Source: Schizophyllum amplum
Lineage: Eukaryota > Basidiomycota > Agaricomycetes > Agaricales > Schizophyllaceae
Reading direction: 5' to 3'
DNA: 64,000 nucleotides
NCBI GenBank assembly: GCA_007026445.1
Contig: VDMD01000021.1
Span: forward strand, 62,001 to 126,000
This document shows positions 48,523 through 59,815 of the stretch, one piece after another. Every line of letters starts with the position of its first letter. Position 1 is the stretch's first letter. Both the position numbers and the translations under genes were made by a program. The notes under the pieces were generated by a model that saw only the letters and a program-made list of their open reading frames with translations, had not been told where the DNA came from and searched no databases.

Positions 48523-48856
48523 AGTGTTCTGGGTGTCGAGGTTTTCTGGTTTTTTTTCCCGCGTGCATGGCTGAATGGACGGACGCCAGTAGTAAATTTG
48601 AACGCGATATTGTCTTCATACCCTGTACGGCGCACCATTGTTATCATGATCATTGACCGCGCATGAGAGAGCCGTTGCAAGATCAGGGGACCTACGGCGC
48701 ATGTCCAAATCCATTGCAGTTCTGAAGCCTGAGCTTCTGTAGGTGAAGCACAGTGACATTTTCTGTACAGCGAGTGTAACATTCTGATAAACCTGGACTA
48801 CGCGCTTGAAGTTGTTACTCGGTACACTGGTAGAACACAAGTGGTACTTAGTACTG

Positions 48857-50911
48857 CTACTCATCCGAGCCCTCCTCTTCCGCCGCCTCCTCCTCATCCT
48901 CTGCCGCTTCGTCGTCGTCGTTGCCTTCTTCATTTTCCTCCTCATCGTACGAACTATCGCTATCCGCATAATAGAAGCCACGCGCGAAACTTCCCGGAAG
49001 CCCACCGAATACACCCTCAGGCTCGCCGTCCTCATCGTACGGACCCCACCGCTGTGTCGCCGACAGCCCCATCTCCCTGCCCACCAGCTCAAACTGCAGG
49101 TCATTCGCGCAGCACGGCATCGCCTCCCACCGCTCGTCCCCTATCATCAGATCCAGCAATGTCTCGTCCTCCATCTGCTCCTTCGTCCAGTCCACCACGT
49201 AATTGATCGCGTACTCTACCTTGCCACCCGCATCCAGATAGTACTGCACGTCCTTCGTGTCCCACCAGTCTTGGCTGCAGCATCGACGCCTTCGGCGATG
49301 ATGGCAGCGGGCGTGGGCAGCACGCCCCGGTCGATCACGACTTAAGCGCACGGCAGAGCCCGAGGAACCCCTTGTAAATTGGTGATTTAGACGATGATGG
49401 AGTGCCGGCGGGATGCAGTCGACGCCGGCCAGCATCATCAGGTGCGCTGGATCGCTGGACGGACAAAGCTCGAACGTCATCATCGCGGGAAAGCCGCCCA
49501 AGTCGAATATCATAGCTCCTTCACCTGGAGAGCGTTAGCTCTTCGAAAATATACCGCATCTGAGGACCTACAATGCAGCGCATACGCCATCCGCGGAGAC
49601 AGCCACCCGCCGAGGCATTGGCCGCAGGTGCAGCCATAGCGCTTCTTTGCGATATAATCCTGCACCGCGCCCACGTCCTCCCCCGCTGCCTTCCTGAGCG
49701 CGTGCTGAAGCGCGAGGTCGCCCTCGAGATATCCGCATTGATTGGGTAACAGCGCCTTCGCAAGCAGCAGAGACGCACGCATGCACTCCTCGTGCGCCTC
49801 GATCGCGTTCCTGTCGCGGACGTTGTCGCGATCGAGGATGTCGACGCGGGAGTTGGCGAAGAAGAGCAGCGTTTCGACAACAGGTAGGTAACCCTTGGAG
49901 GCTGCGACGTAGATGGGGGTGAAACCTTGCTCGTCGCGGACGTGTATGAGGGCCGAGTCCTGGTTGTATGCGTCGCGGACGGCGGCGACCATGCGCGCCA
50001 TCGAGGGCGGCGGAGGGCGCGGCGCGCCGTTGCACCTGACCGACATCATCTCGCTCCTCGAGTAGAAGGGATCCATCAGGGTCTGCAGAGGATAGTCGCG
50101 CCTCAGCCGGGCGGCAAGATCATCGTCAAGCATGTTGGAGCGGTAATGGTACTTGTGGAAGTCGATGTCCAAATCGTCGGATGCGGCCATAAGACGAGAT
50201 GGATGGCTTGAATCGGGCGAGTAGCCAAAGTATGTCGTGCGTCCAACGCGACGAAAGCCGAGCTGAGTGTCTCGCGTCAGCCCACAGGTGTGCAATAATC
50301 GACCGCGGAGGACAAACTTTGCGGAAGAACGCTATGATGGGCGCATTCATGCTGCGCCATTCCTCCGGCGACTCAGCTCGCATGACAGAGGGCCAGCAGT
50401 ACACAATGGTGCCTAAGACGACGTGCTTCGACGAGAGCAATTCGCGAACAAGACGCGCACCGACTCCTTGACGTTCAAACTGTACATCGCGTAAGAAGAG
50501 AAGAGTTTGAGGCATGCAACCTCAGCCACGTACCGGCGCGCCCACGTTCACCGCGCGAATATACATGATGAGGCCGTCGTTCATCTCGCGCCCCCAGCAT
50601 CCCGTACCCTTGTGGTATTCGTGCGCGACCAGCCTTTCGTACACGTTCATGTCATTGTCAATCACCTTCGTGCCGAAGTCCGCCAGTTCGTCCGACTTGG
50701 CGTCGAGGACCTCGAAGAAGTGACCTCTAAGCTGGTATGTGCGCTCGATTTTGTACGCCTCGAGCCTGCCTACGACTCCATGTTTTGGATGGCTGGCAGT
50801 GAGTCGAATATGCTTGATGAAGCGCTTGCTCTCTGGATCGGTTTCTTTGAAGACAATCTGCATGTCGTCGGGAGAGAGGGGGACCGTGGTGTGGGCGTTG
50901 GCGACGGCCAT
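48857..50911 (-). CDS. GNAT-ankyrin protein, copy A (long form, three frame breaks)
   Basis: Exon 1 (50534-50911) starts at MAVANAHTTVPLSPDDMQIV and gives LTASHPKHGVVGRLEAYKIE, HFFEVLDAKSDELADFGTKV and YHKGTGCWGREMNDG. Exon 2 (50318-50479) has FERQGVGARLVRELL, matching the acetyl-CoA-binding motif A of GNAT enzymes, and IVYCWPSV. Exon 3 (about 49577-50272) has LGFRRVGRTTYFGYSPDSSH (GNAT motif B-like), then ankyrin repeats (IHVRDEQGFTPIYVAASKGY, DRNAIEAHE) and GCTCGQCLGGWLSPRM. The last exon (about 48857-49530) holds the module ending LQFELVGREMGLSATQRWGP Y and an acidic tail. Compared with copy B, this exon lacks one base at three places between about 49320 and 49380 and near 49275 (LNHQ/YKGF, RALKS/VIDRG, AAAK/DWWDTK); together the losses restore the frame. 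It is either a damaged gene or a sequence-error hot spot. Confidence 0.75.
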
Positions 50912-52028
50912 GGTTAGCAAAAACAAAAAAAGCGAGGAGATCAGCGTCGAGGGCAAGACTGACCTGACCTGTCCAATAGCGGTTTTATTGTGACAATGAC
51001 AATCCTGGCCATGCTGCGTCTGCTGCTGTCACGAAGCGGGAGAAGAGCGGCGGTTCGTTTACAGACAAAGCAGGCAAATAAGTGTCGACCATCCCTGCAG
51101 GTATTACGTTCCAGAGACATCGTAGACTGGCAAGTATGCACCCCGAGCATTTGTTAGTTCTAGTCAGAATTCAAAAGGGAAGGAATCCGAAGGATGTCAT
51201 GAAGCGCCAGGGCTCCTTGATTGTTTCCTCTGCGAAATCTGTCCAAGTCTCAAGAGGGTACTAGAGCGGAGTCCTGCAAAAGAAAGTTGATATTGAGTGC
51301 GCATCCCGTCGAACAAGAAGGAGAAGGAGGAGATAGGCAGCGCTGCTGTATCGAACGTCGAGGACAGGTGTCGGCATGTCGGGCCGAAAACCATTTTGAA
51401 ACCATTGGATTTTGGGACCGGCTCGGGATCTGCCGTCAATGCCTTGTTCTCAACGTTCACCATTCGACGCTTGCGGCTCCTTGCCTGTTTATGACATCGA
51501 ACGGCAGATCAGATACAGAGCTACGAATAGCGTAGTGCGATCCCTCGACATCCAGTCGATAACCGACGGCGCTAGATACACTGAACGGGCTAAGAGGCCG
51601 CGGGCGCTCATTGTGCGTCGCCGCCAGAAGTACACTTTGTCAGGCAAATGAACAGGCAGTCACCCAAAGCGACATCGCTTCCGACGGAGCTTCATTCTAG
51701 ATGGATCCTCGGGACGCGGCACCCCAAGGGTCAGTTTGTTCAGCGCTCACCTTGCGCTCACTCTCAGCGAATGCCAGGCATCCCGCTGAGCAGCAGTGTC
51801 GCAAGTTCATCAACATGCAAGCTGTTGAGCACCCTACACCTCGTGTCCCGCCGGCAAGCCAACGGGAAGACGTAATTCGGAATATGAACGTGATCGAAGC
51901 GGCGACTTAGCGATCGAGGCTTTCGGTGACAGCTTGACGTCGCGGCTCGTTAACGCGCCTCGGCCTCGAGCGAGCCCAGTAGGCTCTCTTCCTCCCCCCA
52001 TCCACCATTCCGACCGCCCCACCTGCCC
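50912..52028. promoter_or_regulatory. Divergent region between GNAT-ankyrin copy A and RAX1-like gene
   Basis: About 1.1 kb with outward-facing genes on both sides. A plus-strand frame 51297-51494 (MRIPSNKKEKEEIGSAAV...) and an antisense one 51197-51463 overlap; neither shows a domain and I leave both uncalled. Promoters must lie at both ends but no clear TATA element is seen. Confidence 0.4.
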
Positions 52029-54222
52029 ATGCCGACGGCGCCACCGGCGCCCAAGCAGACGCGCCCGAAGGAGTTCAATGTATCCCTCGGCGCTCTGCTA
52101 TCCCTGCCAGTGCGTAGCGCGTTCCAGCAGGCAGTATGTGTCACTTACGAGGTCTAAGTAGAGGCGGATTTTTTGTCCGCCGCGGGTAGATGACGAGATG
52201 AGGAGCTTTGGCGGTGCGTCGGTCTACTCTCGTTGTTTGAGCACGCCTGACTATGTTGCAGTGACGCCTGTGTTCCGAATTCGCTTAGAAGACGTCCTGA
52301 ACAGAAAACACTTCCCTCCTTTAGGTGCACCGGATTGCAATATCGTAGGGCGGAACTGTATCTGACTATCTGCCAGGCCTCAAAGACTTCGAGGAATGGC
52401 TCCTGTACGTGGAAAAGACGCCAGAGAACTTGTGAGCATTTACGCGCTGCATACTACCCCTTTTGCCTCATATATGCGTCAGGTACTTCACCCTTTGGCT
52501 CCGCGAATACACTGTTTACTACCAGCACTGGCTCGCGCAAGCCAAGTCGAACACCTTCACGTCCGCCAGCAGCATGACCGACCAGTGGCTACCGACCTCG
52601 CCACCGCTCTCCATGTTTTACCTTCGCGCAAAGCAAACCTTTCTAACGCCCGATGCCGACTTCGAGCTTAACGTTCCTTCTGACCTACTTGCCCCCTTCC
52701 ACGATCTGTCAACGTCCCCCTACCCTGAGCCAGCCGCTTTCGCGCCCCTGGCAATACATGTCCGCGGCATGCTGGAAGATAGCCTCCGCCGCTTTGTGGT
52801 GCGTATATGCACCGATTGTGTAGCGTGTGCTTACAATATTACATGCAGGAGGCGCAGTTTACCAATGTAGGGAATAGGCGCGCATATTGTGGCATCGTCG
52901 CTGGCGCCATCTTCACACTCGTTGGCGGCATATTCCCCTTGCTCTTCAATCTGTTCGTGCACAATACGCGCTGGTTGCGGCTGACTGCCATCCCGGGAAT
53001 GTGGCTTGGGCTAATTGTTTTCCTCTCTGCTCTCAACGGCGTATGTGTGGGCGTTTACGTCTTTGGTGACCTACGACAACTCCACAAATTTGAGCTTGCG
53101 CGTCCACCCATCTCGAGACCGAAGCCACTTGCCGTGCAACGTAACCTCATCTCTCAGCCTCTGGCCAAGATATCAGCACTACAGTCATCCGTCAACGTTT
53201 TACCATCTTCTCCAACACCCCCACGACCCTCGACCTCGTCCGTCCACTCCGGTTCCTCCACATACACATCGTCCTCTGACATATCCGCAACATCTGGCTC
53301 CTCAGAGGATTCTGAAGAGGAACCTCCATTCATTCAAATATCTCCAGCATATCATGACGACGACCCGGTATCCGCCTCTTCTCCGCCCGACTTCGACCCA
53401 CCAGTCGACTCTCCGCTCTCCGCCGCGGAGACCTTTGTGCCTACCGCCGCCTTCATCCACGCCTTCGACACCATCTCGGATTTCGAGTGCACGCTCGAGG
53501 AGGGGGGCGTCGCGGACATCCACCAGCCAATGTCGCCTTTCGATTTCGATGCGCTGCCGCCGCGCATACATCCGCTTCCGCAGCCATCAGCGTCGTCGAG
53601 GTGCGGCGCTGAGCTGGACTTTGTGCTTGCTCCGCCACCGCCGTTGCATGTCGTGGGTCGGAGTCGATGGGCGCCGTGGTTGTCTCGCGGACAGGCGGTC
53701 TGCGTGCCAGCAAACCAGTGGACAAACGGGAAGCCACCAACGATGACCGGGTACTCGTCGCCATCAACGGCTACGTACTCGTCATCGCCAACCGCAACGT
53801 ACTCGTCACCAACGACGGCCACGTACTCGAAGCGCTCGATGCTGAACTCGCCTCAGTCGCCGGCGTGGGAGGTGGAGGTGGAAAAGAGGGAGGAGAGCAG
53901 AGGCGATCAGGAAAACGCCAGCGACACGGAGGACATCAATGAGAAGGGAAACAGGAGCGGTGCGGCCAAAGAGGGCGCGGAGACCAAGGGACCGGCAAAT
54001 ACCAGCAAGACGGACACCAAACGGCCGACAGACATCCGCAAGGGCTTCAACATCGTGCACGCAGTCCCAGCGTTTGGTGTGCCGCTGACGCCCGTGCGCT
54101 CGCCGGTCATTGTGCGCGCACAGTGGGAGATCGTGGTGCGGTCGGCGATCTTGGGGTTTCTGATATGTTGGGTGGTGGTGGGGCCGCTGTTGGCGGTGCC
54201 GGGGACGCCGTTGAAAAGGTGA
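52029..54222 (+). CDS. RAX1: RAX1-like RGS-domain membrane protein
   Basis: The start is ATG 52029 (MPTAPPAPKQTRPKEFNVSL). The RGS fold is pieced from several exons: LGALLSLPVRSAFQQ, then VTPVFRIRLEDVLNRKHFPP L (about 52260-52326), GLKDFEEWLLYVEKTPENL, YFTLWLREYTVYYQHWLAQ and FYLRAKQTFLTPDADFELNV. Three membrane segments follow: YCGIVAGAIFTLVGGIFPLL, WLGLIVFLSALNGVCVGVYV and, at the very end, SAILGFLICWVVVGPLLAVP. Between the second and third lies a cytosolic Ser/Pro-rich insert of about 350 residues with TATYSS repeats. In yeast Rax1 marks bud sites with Rax2; filamentous relatives act in polarity and G-protein control. The stop is TGA 54220-54222. Exon 1 to exon 2 splicing (52120-52260) is approximate. 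The gene sits inside the GNAT-ankyrin cluster without an obvious link. Confidence 0.85.
53750..53830 (+). repeat. Short tandem repeat in the RAX1 insert
   Basis: Imperfect copies of a roughly 24-nt unit (around tactcgtcgccatcaacggc) encode TGYSSPSTATYSSSPTATYS and SPTTATYSKR. All units keep the frame. Such repeats tend to vary in number between strains. Confidence 0.7.
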
Positions 54223-54529
54223 GGGTGGTCGGGTGTTGCGAGATTAGAGGGGGCGCGAGCAGCAACACCTCGTGCATCTACGTGTTCCCTGTGTACCGTT
54301 GTCTTGTGTTTGGCGTTGTTCTTTTGTGTTGAGGCCCTTGTGTTCTGGTCAGCGGGCCATGGTAGTTGTTGGATTTGTTCACTGTCATTAACGGATTCGT
54401 TGTTTTCTCTATCGTTTCCCATCATCTTCCGTTATTTGGTGTCCTTGTACCGACCATTCACCGTCTTGTACTTATCCTTCGCTATCGTTGTCCTCTGCTG
54501 TCCTTGTACTTCTGTTCGCTTGTCTAATG
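54223..54529. other. RAX1 3' flank
   Basis: About 300 bases rich in T (CTTGTACTTATCCTTCGCTA at about 54465). Consistent with a 3' UTR. No gene seen. Confidence 0.4.
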
Positions 54530-55060
54530 TTACATATTGTAAAATCTTTGATTACCTGTTGATTCAAGATGGCCCTCAAGATAGCTCTCATGGGATGTTA
54601 CGTACCGTATCAAGAAACATCCCGATGAAATGATACTGAAAATGAGGAGGCAGATTCTGGGCAAATTTGAGGCAGATGCAAAGTCAGAGAACAAGGACTG
54701 CCATATCGGGATAGCTTGCCACGTGTCGGAAATACGAAGCCTGTTCACGAGTTCTTCCATGTTCTTCCCAGGTTCTTCCTCAACCATCAAGTCAATGTCC
54801 CAGAGTGGTCCCTCACTTCGCTCGCGTTGTAGTAGTTCGTCCCTCACATCTCTACGGCGTGTGCGGATCGAACTGGCGGCGACATCTGGTCTGATGAGGT
54901 GCGTGCCAGAGCCGTATCGAACTCGACGCGACTTCTCATGGCATAGTGGCTCGCAGAGCACCTTCAAGTCATACATGAGAACAGTCATTGGACGCATATC
55001 AGGCGTTTTTCGTCAATGTTGGCGTCTGCCCCAATGCGAAGAACTCGAACGATTCTCAGA
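54530..55060 (-). pseudogene. Possible ankyrin-repeat gene relic
   Basis: On the minus strand, VLRIVRVLRIGADANIDEK (about 55004-55060) looks like the end of an ankyrin repeat (xVRxLLxxGADxNI). One base later, in another frame, MRPMTVLMYDLKVLCEPL could start the next repeat, and the frame stays open for 155 codons to 54530 with protein-like sequence (RRDVRDELLQRERSEGPLWD, NMEELVNRLRISDTWQAIPI WQSLF). Upstream the frames are closed by stops and no start or domain is found. It lies between the RAX1-like gene and copy B, inside the ankyrin cluster, which makes a decayed relative plausible. It is not clearly similar to copies A-D. Confidence 0.35.
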
Positions 55061-55720
55061 ACCTCTGTTCTCACAGAACGTCAAGTACCAGCGATCGACC
55101 CGCGGCCCAGCTCCAAGCTGCCAGACCTGGGGGCTTGAATACTCTACGCTCGTCCAGGTGGCTTAGACTCCATGGGATTGGAATGTGGCTCAGCTGCGCC
55201 GGGATGTACTGTGCTGTGGACAACACTCAACCACGAAACAACGAAACCGATCTCGAACTATGAACCATCTTTCCTGTACTTGAGCCGCTCGATATGAGCA
55301 ATACTGCTGCCTTCCCTCGTCAATCCATCTATGTCGTCAAATTCCGCTCAGCAAGATACACTGTAACGATGCCGAAATGAAGAAGACCTCCTGTGGCATC
55401 CCCGACTCGCGAGAGCTGCCTCCTGTCATGAAGAGGTGGACGTGTGCAGGGTTTGCTGCAATAGAACAGTGACTTCTGTTGGAACACGCGGCGGACCTTC
55501 TGTAATCATGGGCAATGAGAGGAGATGAGGTTCCGCAACGCAGACGACTAGAGGCTGGACCATCAAGCGAACACACTGTGCTCTAGCCTCACGGTATCAA
55601 AAAGCTGGTTAGATGTTGATGGCGAGCGACGCGTCCTAATCGGGCACAACATATGCGCCGTCGGGGCATGACGCGGACAATTTTGACTTCAACGACCACC
55701 TCTGCGCATTCGTATCAACC
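55061..55720. other. Intergenic upstream of GNAT-ankyrin copy B
   Basis: 660 bases with the copy B promoter at the right end. No TATA element is obvious, and the ORFs present are short and featureless. Confidence 0.4.
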
Positions 55721-57613
55721 ATGACCAACATCGCCAGCACCATCACCATCTCACTCGCCGACCTGCGGTGTGAGAGTCAGAAAATCGGCGGCCAACGCGG
55801 CGGATGTATTAGCGACGTCCGTCTCACCGCTACGCATCCCCAACACGGACTCCTGGGCACGCTCAAGGCGTACAAGATTGCGCCCATATATCAGCTCAAA
55901 GGATCCTTCTTCGAGCTCCTCGACTCCAAGTCGGCCGAACTCAGTGACTTTGGCGCGAAGGTGCTCGACAACAACATGAATGTGTATTCGAAGCTTGTGG
56001 ACGACGAGTATCATAAGGGTACTGGCTGCTGGGGACGTGAGATGAACGAGGGCTCTATCATGTTCATACACGAGCTAGAAGTGGACCGAAGGGTGCGTAC
56101 TGTCGGTGGGTTGCGTGAAAGCCTGCTCATGCATAAGTATCCAGGTTGAACATCAAGGTATCGGCACGCGCCTCTTGCAAGAGCTGGTAGCCCCCAACAA
56201 CTACCATGTCAACCCGAAGACCATCATTTACTGTTGGCCGTCTTCTTCAAGAGCAAGGTCGGTGGACGAATGCTGTGAGTCGCTGCCACCCATCGTGAAT
56301 TTCTTCCGCAAGGTACGAACACATTAACAATACACTGTACGTCGTTGACGTGCAACGTACAGTTCGGCTTCCGTCGCGTCGGCCGTACGACCTACTTCGC
56401 CCATACTACAGATGCCCAACACCCCTCTCGTCTTCTTCCTGCTTCCGACGACCTAGCTGTCGATCACTACAAGTTCTCGCGCCCGGTCGATGAGGCCATG
56501 GACCGGCTCAGAAAAGACTATCCTATCCACACCGCTATGAACCCTCCCGGTCTCCGCTCTGCATCTACAACCGAAGACATTATCGCTGCCATTCACACCG
56601 CATATACCCAGGATCCTGCGTCCGTACACATCCGAGACGAACAAGGTCTCTCTCCCATCCACATCGCGGCTTCCAAAGGCAATTTGGAGGTCGTCAAAAC
56701 CCTGCTGTCCCTCGGTGACGCTCGGGACGACATCCTCTGCCGCGACAACATCAACGATCGGAATGCGATGGAGGCGCATGAGGAGCACATGCAGATATCC
56801 TTAGCGGTCAGGCAGATTACCATCGGGCCAAGCGAATGCGACTCCTCCAAGAGCGATCTCACATTGCAACATCTGCTCAAGCAAGCGGCAGGCGAGGACG
56901 TGGGCTCGCTTGAGGATCAATTAACGAAGGGCGGCTTTGGCTGCATCTGCGGTCAGTGCCGTGGCGGGTGGCTCTCGCCGCGCGTGGCGCATATAATGCA
57001 ATGTACGCTCTTCTTCGCCCCTACTCATTACGATTGCTCATGGCCTCTAGTGGAAGCGCGAGAGGCCTTCTATGTCGGTACGCTGATGGTGCCCATGGCC
57101 TTTCAGAAGTACAGGCCTGCCTGCGCATGGAACGTGACGACATTGCCCGGCACGGACTACATCCCTGTCTACTTTCGACAGAACATGTACCAGTCGTTCT
57201 ACAAAGGTTTCATCTCCCTTTCCCGCGCGCTTAGCCGTGTCATCGAGCGTGATGTTATTCCCACGCTCCAAGGCATCATCAGCGAGGCCGGCAACAGCGG
57301 TCAATGGTACGGCGACAGGGAGGTGCAGCACTACGTTGGGAAGGGAGGCAGGGTGGAATATCCGGTCGACTACGTCGTGGACGCGGCACGGAAGCACATG
57401 GCTGACGAGGCGATGCTGGAGGAGCTGGAGAAGAGCGAGGCGTGGAGGGCGCTCCCGGTCTGCGTGAACGACATGCAGTTCGACCTCGTCCGTCGGAGGA
57501 TGGGTCTCTCGGCATCGCAGCGCTGGGGCCCGTATTACGACGAAGGCGACGAAGATGGACCCATTGTGGCCGCTGGCTTGCCGGGACTCCCTTCAGCATG
57601 GGAACATCGGTAA
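55721..57613 (+). CDS. GNAT-ankyrin protein, copy B (long form, intact)
   Basis: The reference copy of the cluster: exons 55721-56092, 56145-56312 and 56363-57613, both introns in phase 0, 596 residues. Residues 1-124 give VRLTATHPQHGLLGTLKAYK, FFELLDSKSAELSDFGAKVL DN and YHKGTGCWGREMNEG. Exon 2 starts VEHQGIGTRLLQEL, fitting the Q/R-x-x-G-x-G/A acetyl-CoA loop of GNAT acetyltransferases, and exon 3 starts FGFRRVGRTTYFAHTTD, like the GNAT motif B strand. Ankyrin-like repeats follow (VHIRDEQGLSPIHIAASKGN LEVVKTLLSLGD), then GCICGQCRGGWLSPRV, a possible metal-binding Cys pair, and a C-terminal module with YVVDAARKHMADEAMLEELE, LPVCVNDMQFDLVRRRMGLS and RWGPYYDEGDEDG. No signal peptide. Enzymatic activity and substrate are unknown; the assignment to GNAT rests on motif and fold-like pattern only. 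Confidence 0.8.
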
Positions 57614-58263
57614 CTCGCTAGACGCCGCCGACAGACCCCAGCAGTTACAGAGCACATGAACGCCGGCTCATAATCGAATTGTACTTATAGGCCTCACACA
57701 TTGTTGTCGGAACCACCGTGCTGCTGCATTCATGTCTTGAGCTCGCGCGCAAGCGTCAAGCGCTTATCAGTGCCGCGCAACCCGAATACATTTCTCGGCG
57801 AATCGACGAACAACATACAAACCGCGTGCGGGTATGAATGATCTATCGGCGCCTCGATGCGAAGACGCCGCTGCTGCCGCGCTCTACTGTATGGGACCAG
57901 GGCAAGTCACCCGATATGCTCTCGCTCCATGATCTTGCGGTCCCGCTCTCACGGAATCAGGACGAAGGCTTGGGCCATCCCTGTCCTGGTGCCCGTCTCC
58001 ATTCACCGCAACGACTATCCCTTTTTCCCATCGAAGGACAATCCTTGCTTTCGACGTCTAATAACGTGGGCATTGTTCCAGATTGGCAGGTAATTCTGCA
58101 GACATGATCAAGGTTGGTCCGCACAGGTGCGACCCATTTCCCACCGTCAAGATTTCAAGACGTATTCCTGCCAAACTGCCTCTACCACTACTGTCTCGTG
58201 GCATGAAGTATAAAATCGAACAGATCTAAATCCGCTGCCCTCATTCCTGTCTCTTCCACCGCC
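57614..58263. other. Intergenic between copies B and C
   Basis: 650 bases. A plus-strand frame 57838-58107 lacks a domain. TATAAAAT at about 58209 lies about 55 bases before the copy C start and is a good TATA candidate. Otherwise nothing seen. Confidence 0.45.
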
Positions 58264-59482
58264 ATGACTACCCTCTCTCTCGGCGACGTGCAAGTTAAAT
58301 GCATCATCTCGAACTGCACCGTCCACCCATTCCTCAGGCCCGTCACCATCACTGCGTCGCATCCACGCCACAAAGATCTCGGCACCCTCGAGGCGTACAA
58401 AATCGCGCGCGTTTCCCGGCTCGCGGGGCATTTTTTCAATGTCCTAGACGAAAAATCCTCGGAGCTGGCAGACTTCGGGTCAAAGGTCCTCGATAACAAC
58501 ATGAAGGTGTTCACGCAGAACGTGGAAAACGACTATCACAAGGGTTTGGGGTGTTGGGGTTACGAGATGAACGAGGGCGACATCATCTACGTGCACGAGC
58601 TTGATGTGCTCAAAAAGGTGCGCGGCATTCCTAAGACACGTTGAGCGCGCATTTCTGATGACGGTTCAGTTCGAGAATCAGGGTATCGCGACTCTCCTCC
58701 TGAACACTCTCCTCACCTCTGAACACGTCAAGAAAGGCGACATAGTATACTGCTGGCCAACCCCGACGAAAGCAAGCACGACGGCGGAGCGTCAAGCTGA
58801 GGTTCCGCGAGTGAACCGCGTGTTTCGCAAGGTCAGCTCTCGTGTCTCCCACCTCCGTTGTTGATACCAACGCGTTCAACAGGTTGGCTTTCGACGCGTC
58901 GGCCGCACGACCTACTTTGGCTATTCGCCAGACCCAGCGCATCCGTCTCGCTTGATCTCCTCGTGGAGGGATCTTGACATTAAGCCCTACAAGTTTCCGG
59001 CAAGGGCAACCGATATGAGCGAAGCCGATGCGCGGGACCTTATGCAGGCCTTTCCCATTCAGACGGCCATGGATCCTCCCTTTCTATTTGGCTGGAGGCG
59101 CAATGCCTTCGCACCCCCCTCCAGACAGCACAAGCAGGCCACCACAGAAGAGATTGTTGATATGGTTCATGCTACTCATACTTCCAATCCCGCGCTCCTT
59201 CACATCCGTGACGACCAAGGGTGTACTCCCATCTTCGTGGCCGCTGATAGCGGCGAGCTGCCGGTCATCCGCGCTCTTCTGTCTTACGACGTATGTCCCG
59301 AGGAGATTCTCAGTCGCGAAAACGCCAAGGATAGGAACGCCATCGAGGCGTATGAACAGCAGCAACCTTTACTGGGCTTCTCCGACGACGTCCTCATAGT
59401 GGGCTACATGCTTCGACAAGCGGCCGGCGAGGATGTTGGCACGGTTGTTGAGTATATGAACAGGGAGTCGCATCGAGGATGA
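58264..59482 (+). CDS. GNAT-ankyrin protein, copy C (short form)
   Basis: Exons 58264-58617 (354 nt), 58670-58831 (162 nt) and 58883-59482 (600 nt), introns in phase 0, 371 residues. It has the same plan as copy B: MTTLSLGDVQVKCIISNC, HPRHKDLGTLEAYKIARV, FFNVLDEKSSELADFGSKVL, GCWGYEMNEGDIIYVHELDV, then FENQGIATLLLNTLLTSEHV (GNAT motif A-like), VGFRRVGRTTYFGYSPDPAH and the ankyrin part LHIRDDQGCTPIFVAADSGE, ILSRENAKDRNAIEAYEQ. It stops after LRQAAGEDVGTVVEYMNRES, just before the place where copies A and B have the GCxCGQC motif; the 3' flank shows no trace of that module. Exon 1 and 2 lengths equal those of copy D, so C and D look like a recent tandem pair. Confidence 0.8.
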
Positions 59483-59815
59483 GAAGAATGGAATTGACGG
59501 TCTTCTTGTTTTGCGAGCACCATCATCTCATGTAATACATGCATTCTTGAGATAGAGAACACGGCTTTTCTTGCAATCTGTTGAACATACTGTGAGCACT
59601 GTACCCATCGGGGAAGGGAGTTAAGACCATGGTTCCAGACTGTAATTCCACGCAGTGGTACGGGCACGTGCGTGTTATGTTGGTCACACGTGCCATAGTG
59701 ACGTTCCCTTCCACTGCCATGAGCCTTGTCTCAGCCTCGTCGTTGTCTCGCGGCACACGATTCAACTCCGAGCCAATCGATATACGATGACCCTATTCAC
59801 ATCTCTCCCACAACC
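59483..59815. other. Intergenic between copies C and D
   Basis: 333 bases holding the copy C 3' end and copy D promoter. A small inverted pair, CACGTGCGTGTT...ACACGTGCC, lies at about 59663-59695. No gene seen. Confidence 0.4.

Noticed and set aside
48857..49513. Reading the Arg/His-rich stretch (HARCHHRRRRRCC) of copy A as a real basic domain
   Set aside because: Copy B shows ordinary conserved sequence at this place in the frames shifted by single bases; the basic stretch is an out-of-frame product.
50522..50956. Signal peptide on GNAT-ankyrin copy A (hydrophobic LISSLFLFLLT before MAVANA)
   Set aside because: The upstream codon at 50956 is TTG, not ATG. The first ATG is 50911, matching the starts of copies B-D, which have no signal peptide.
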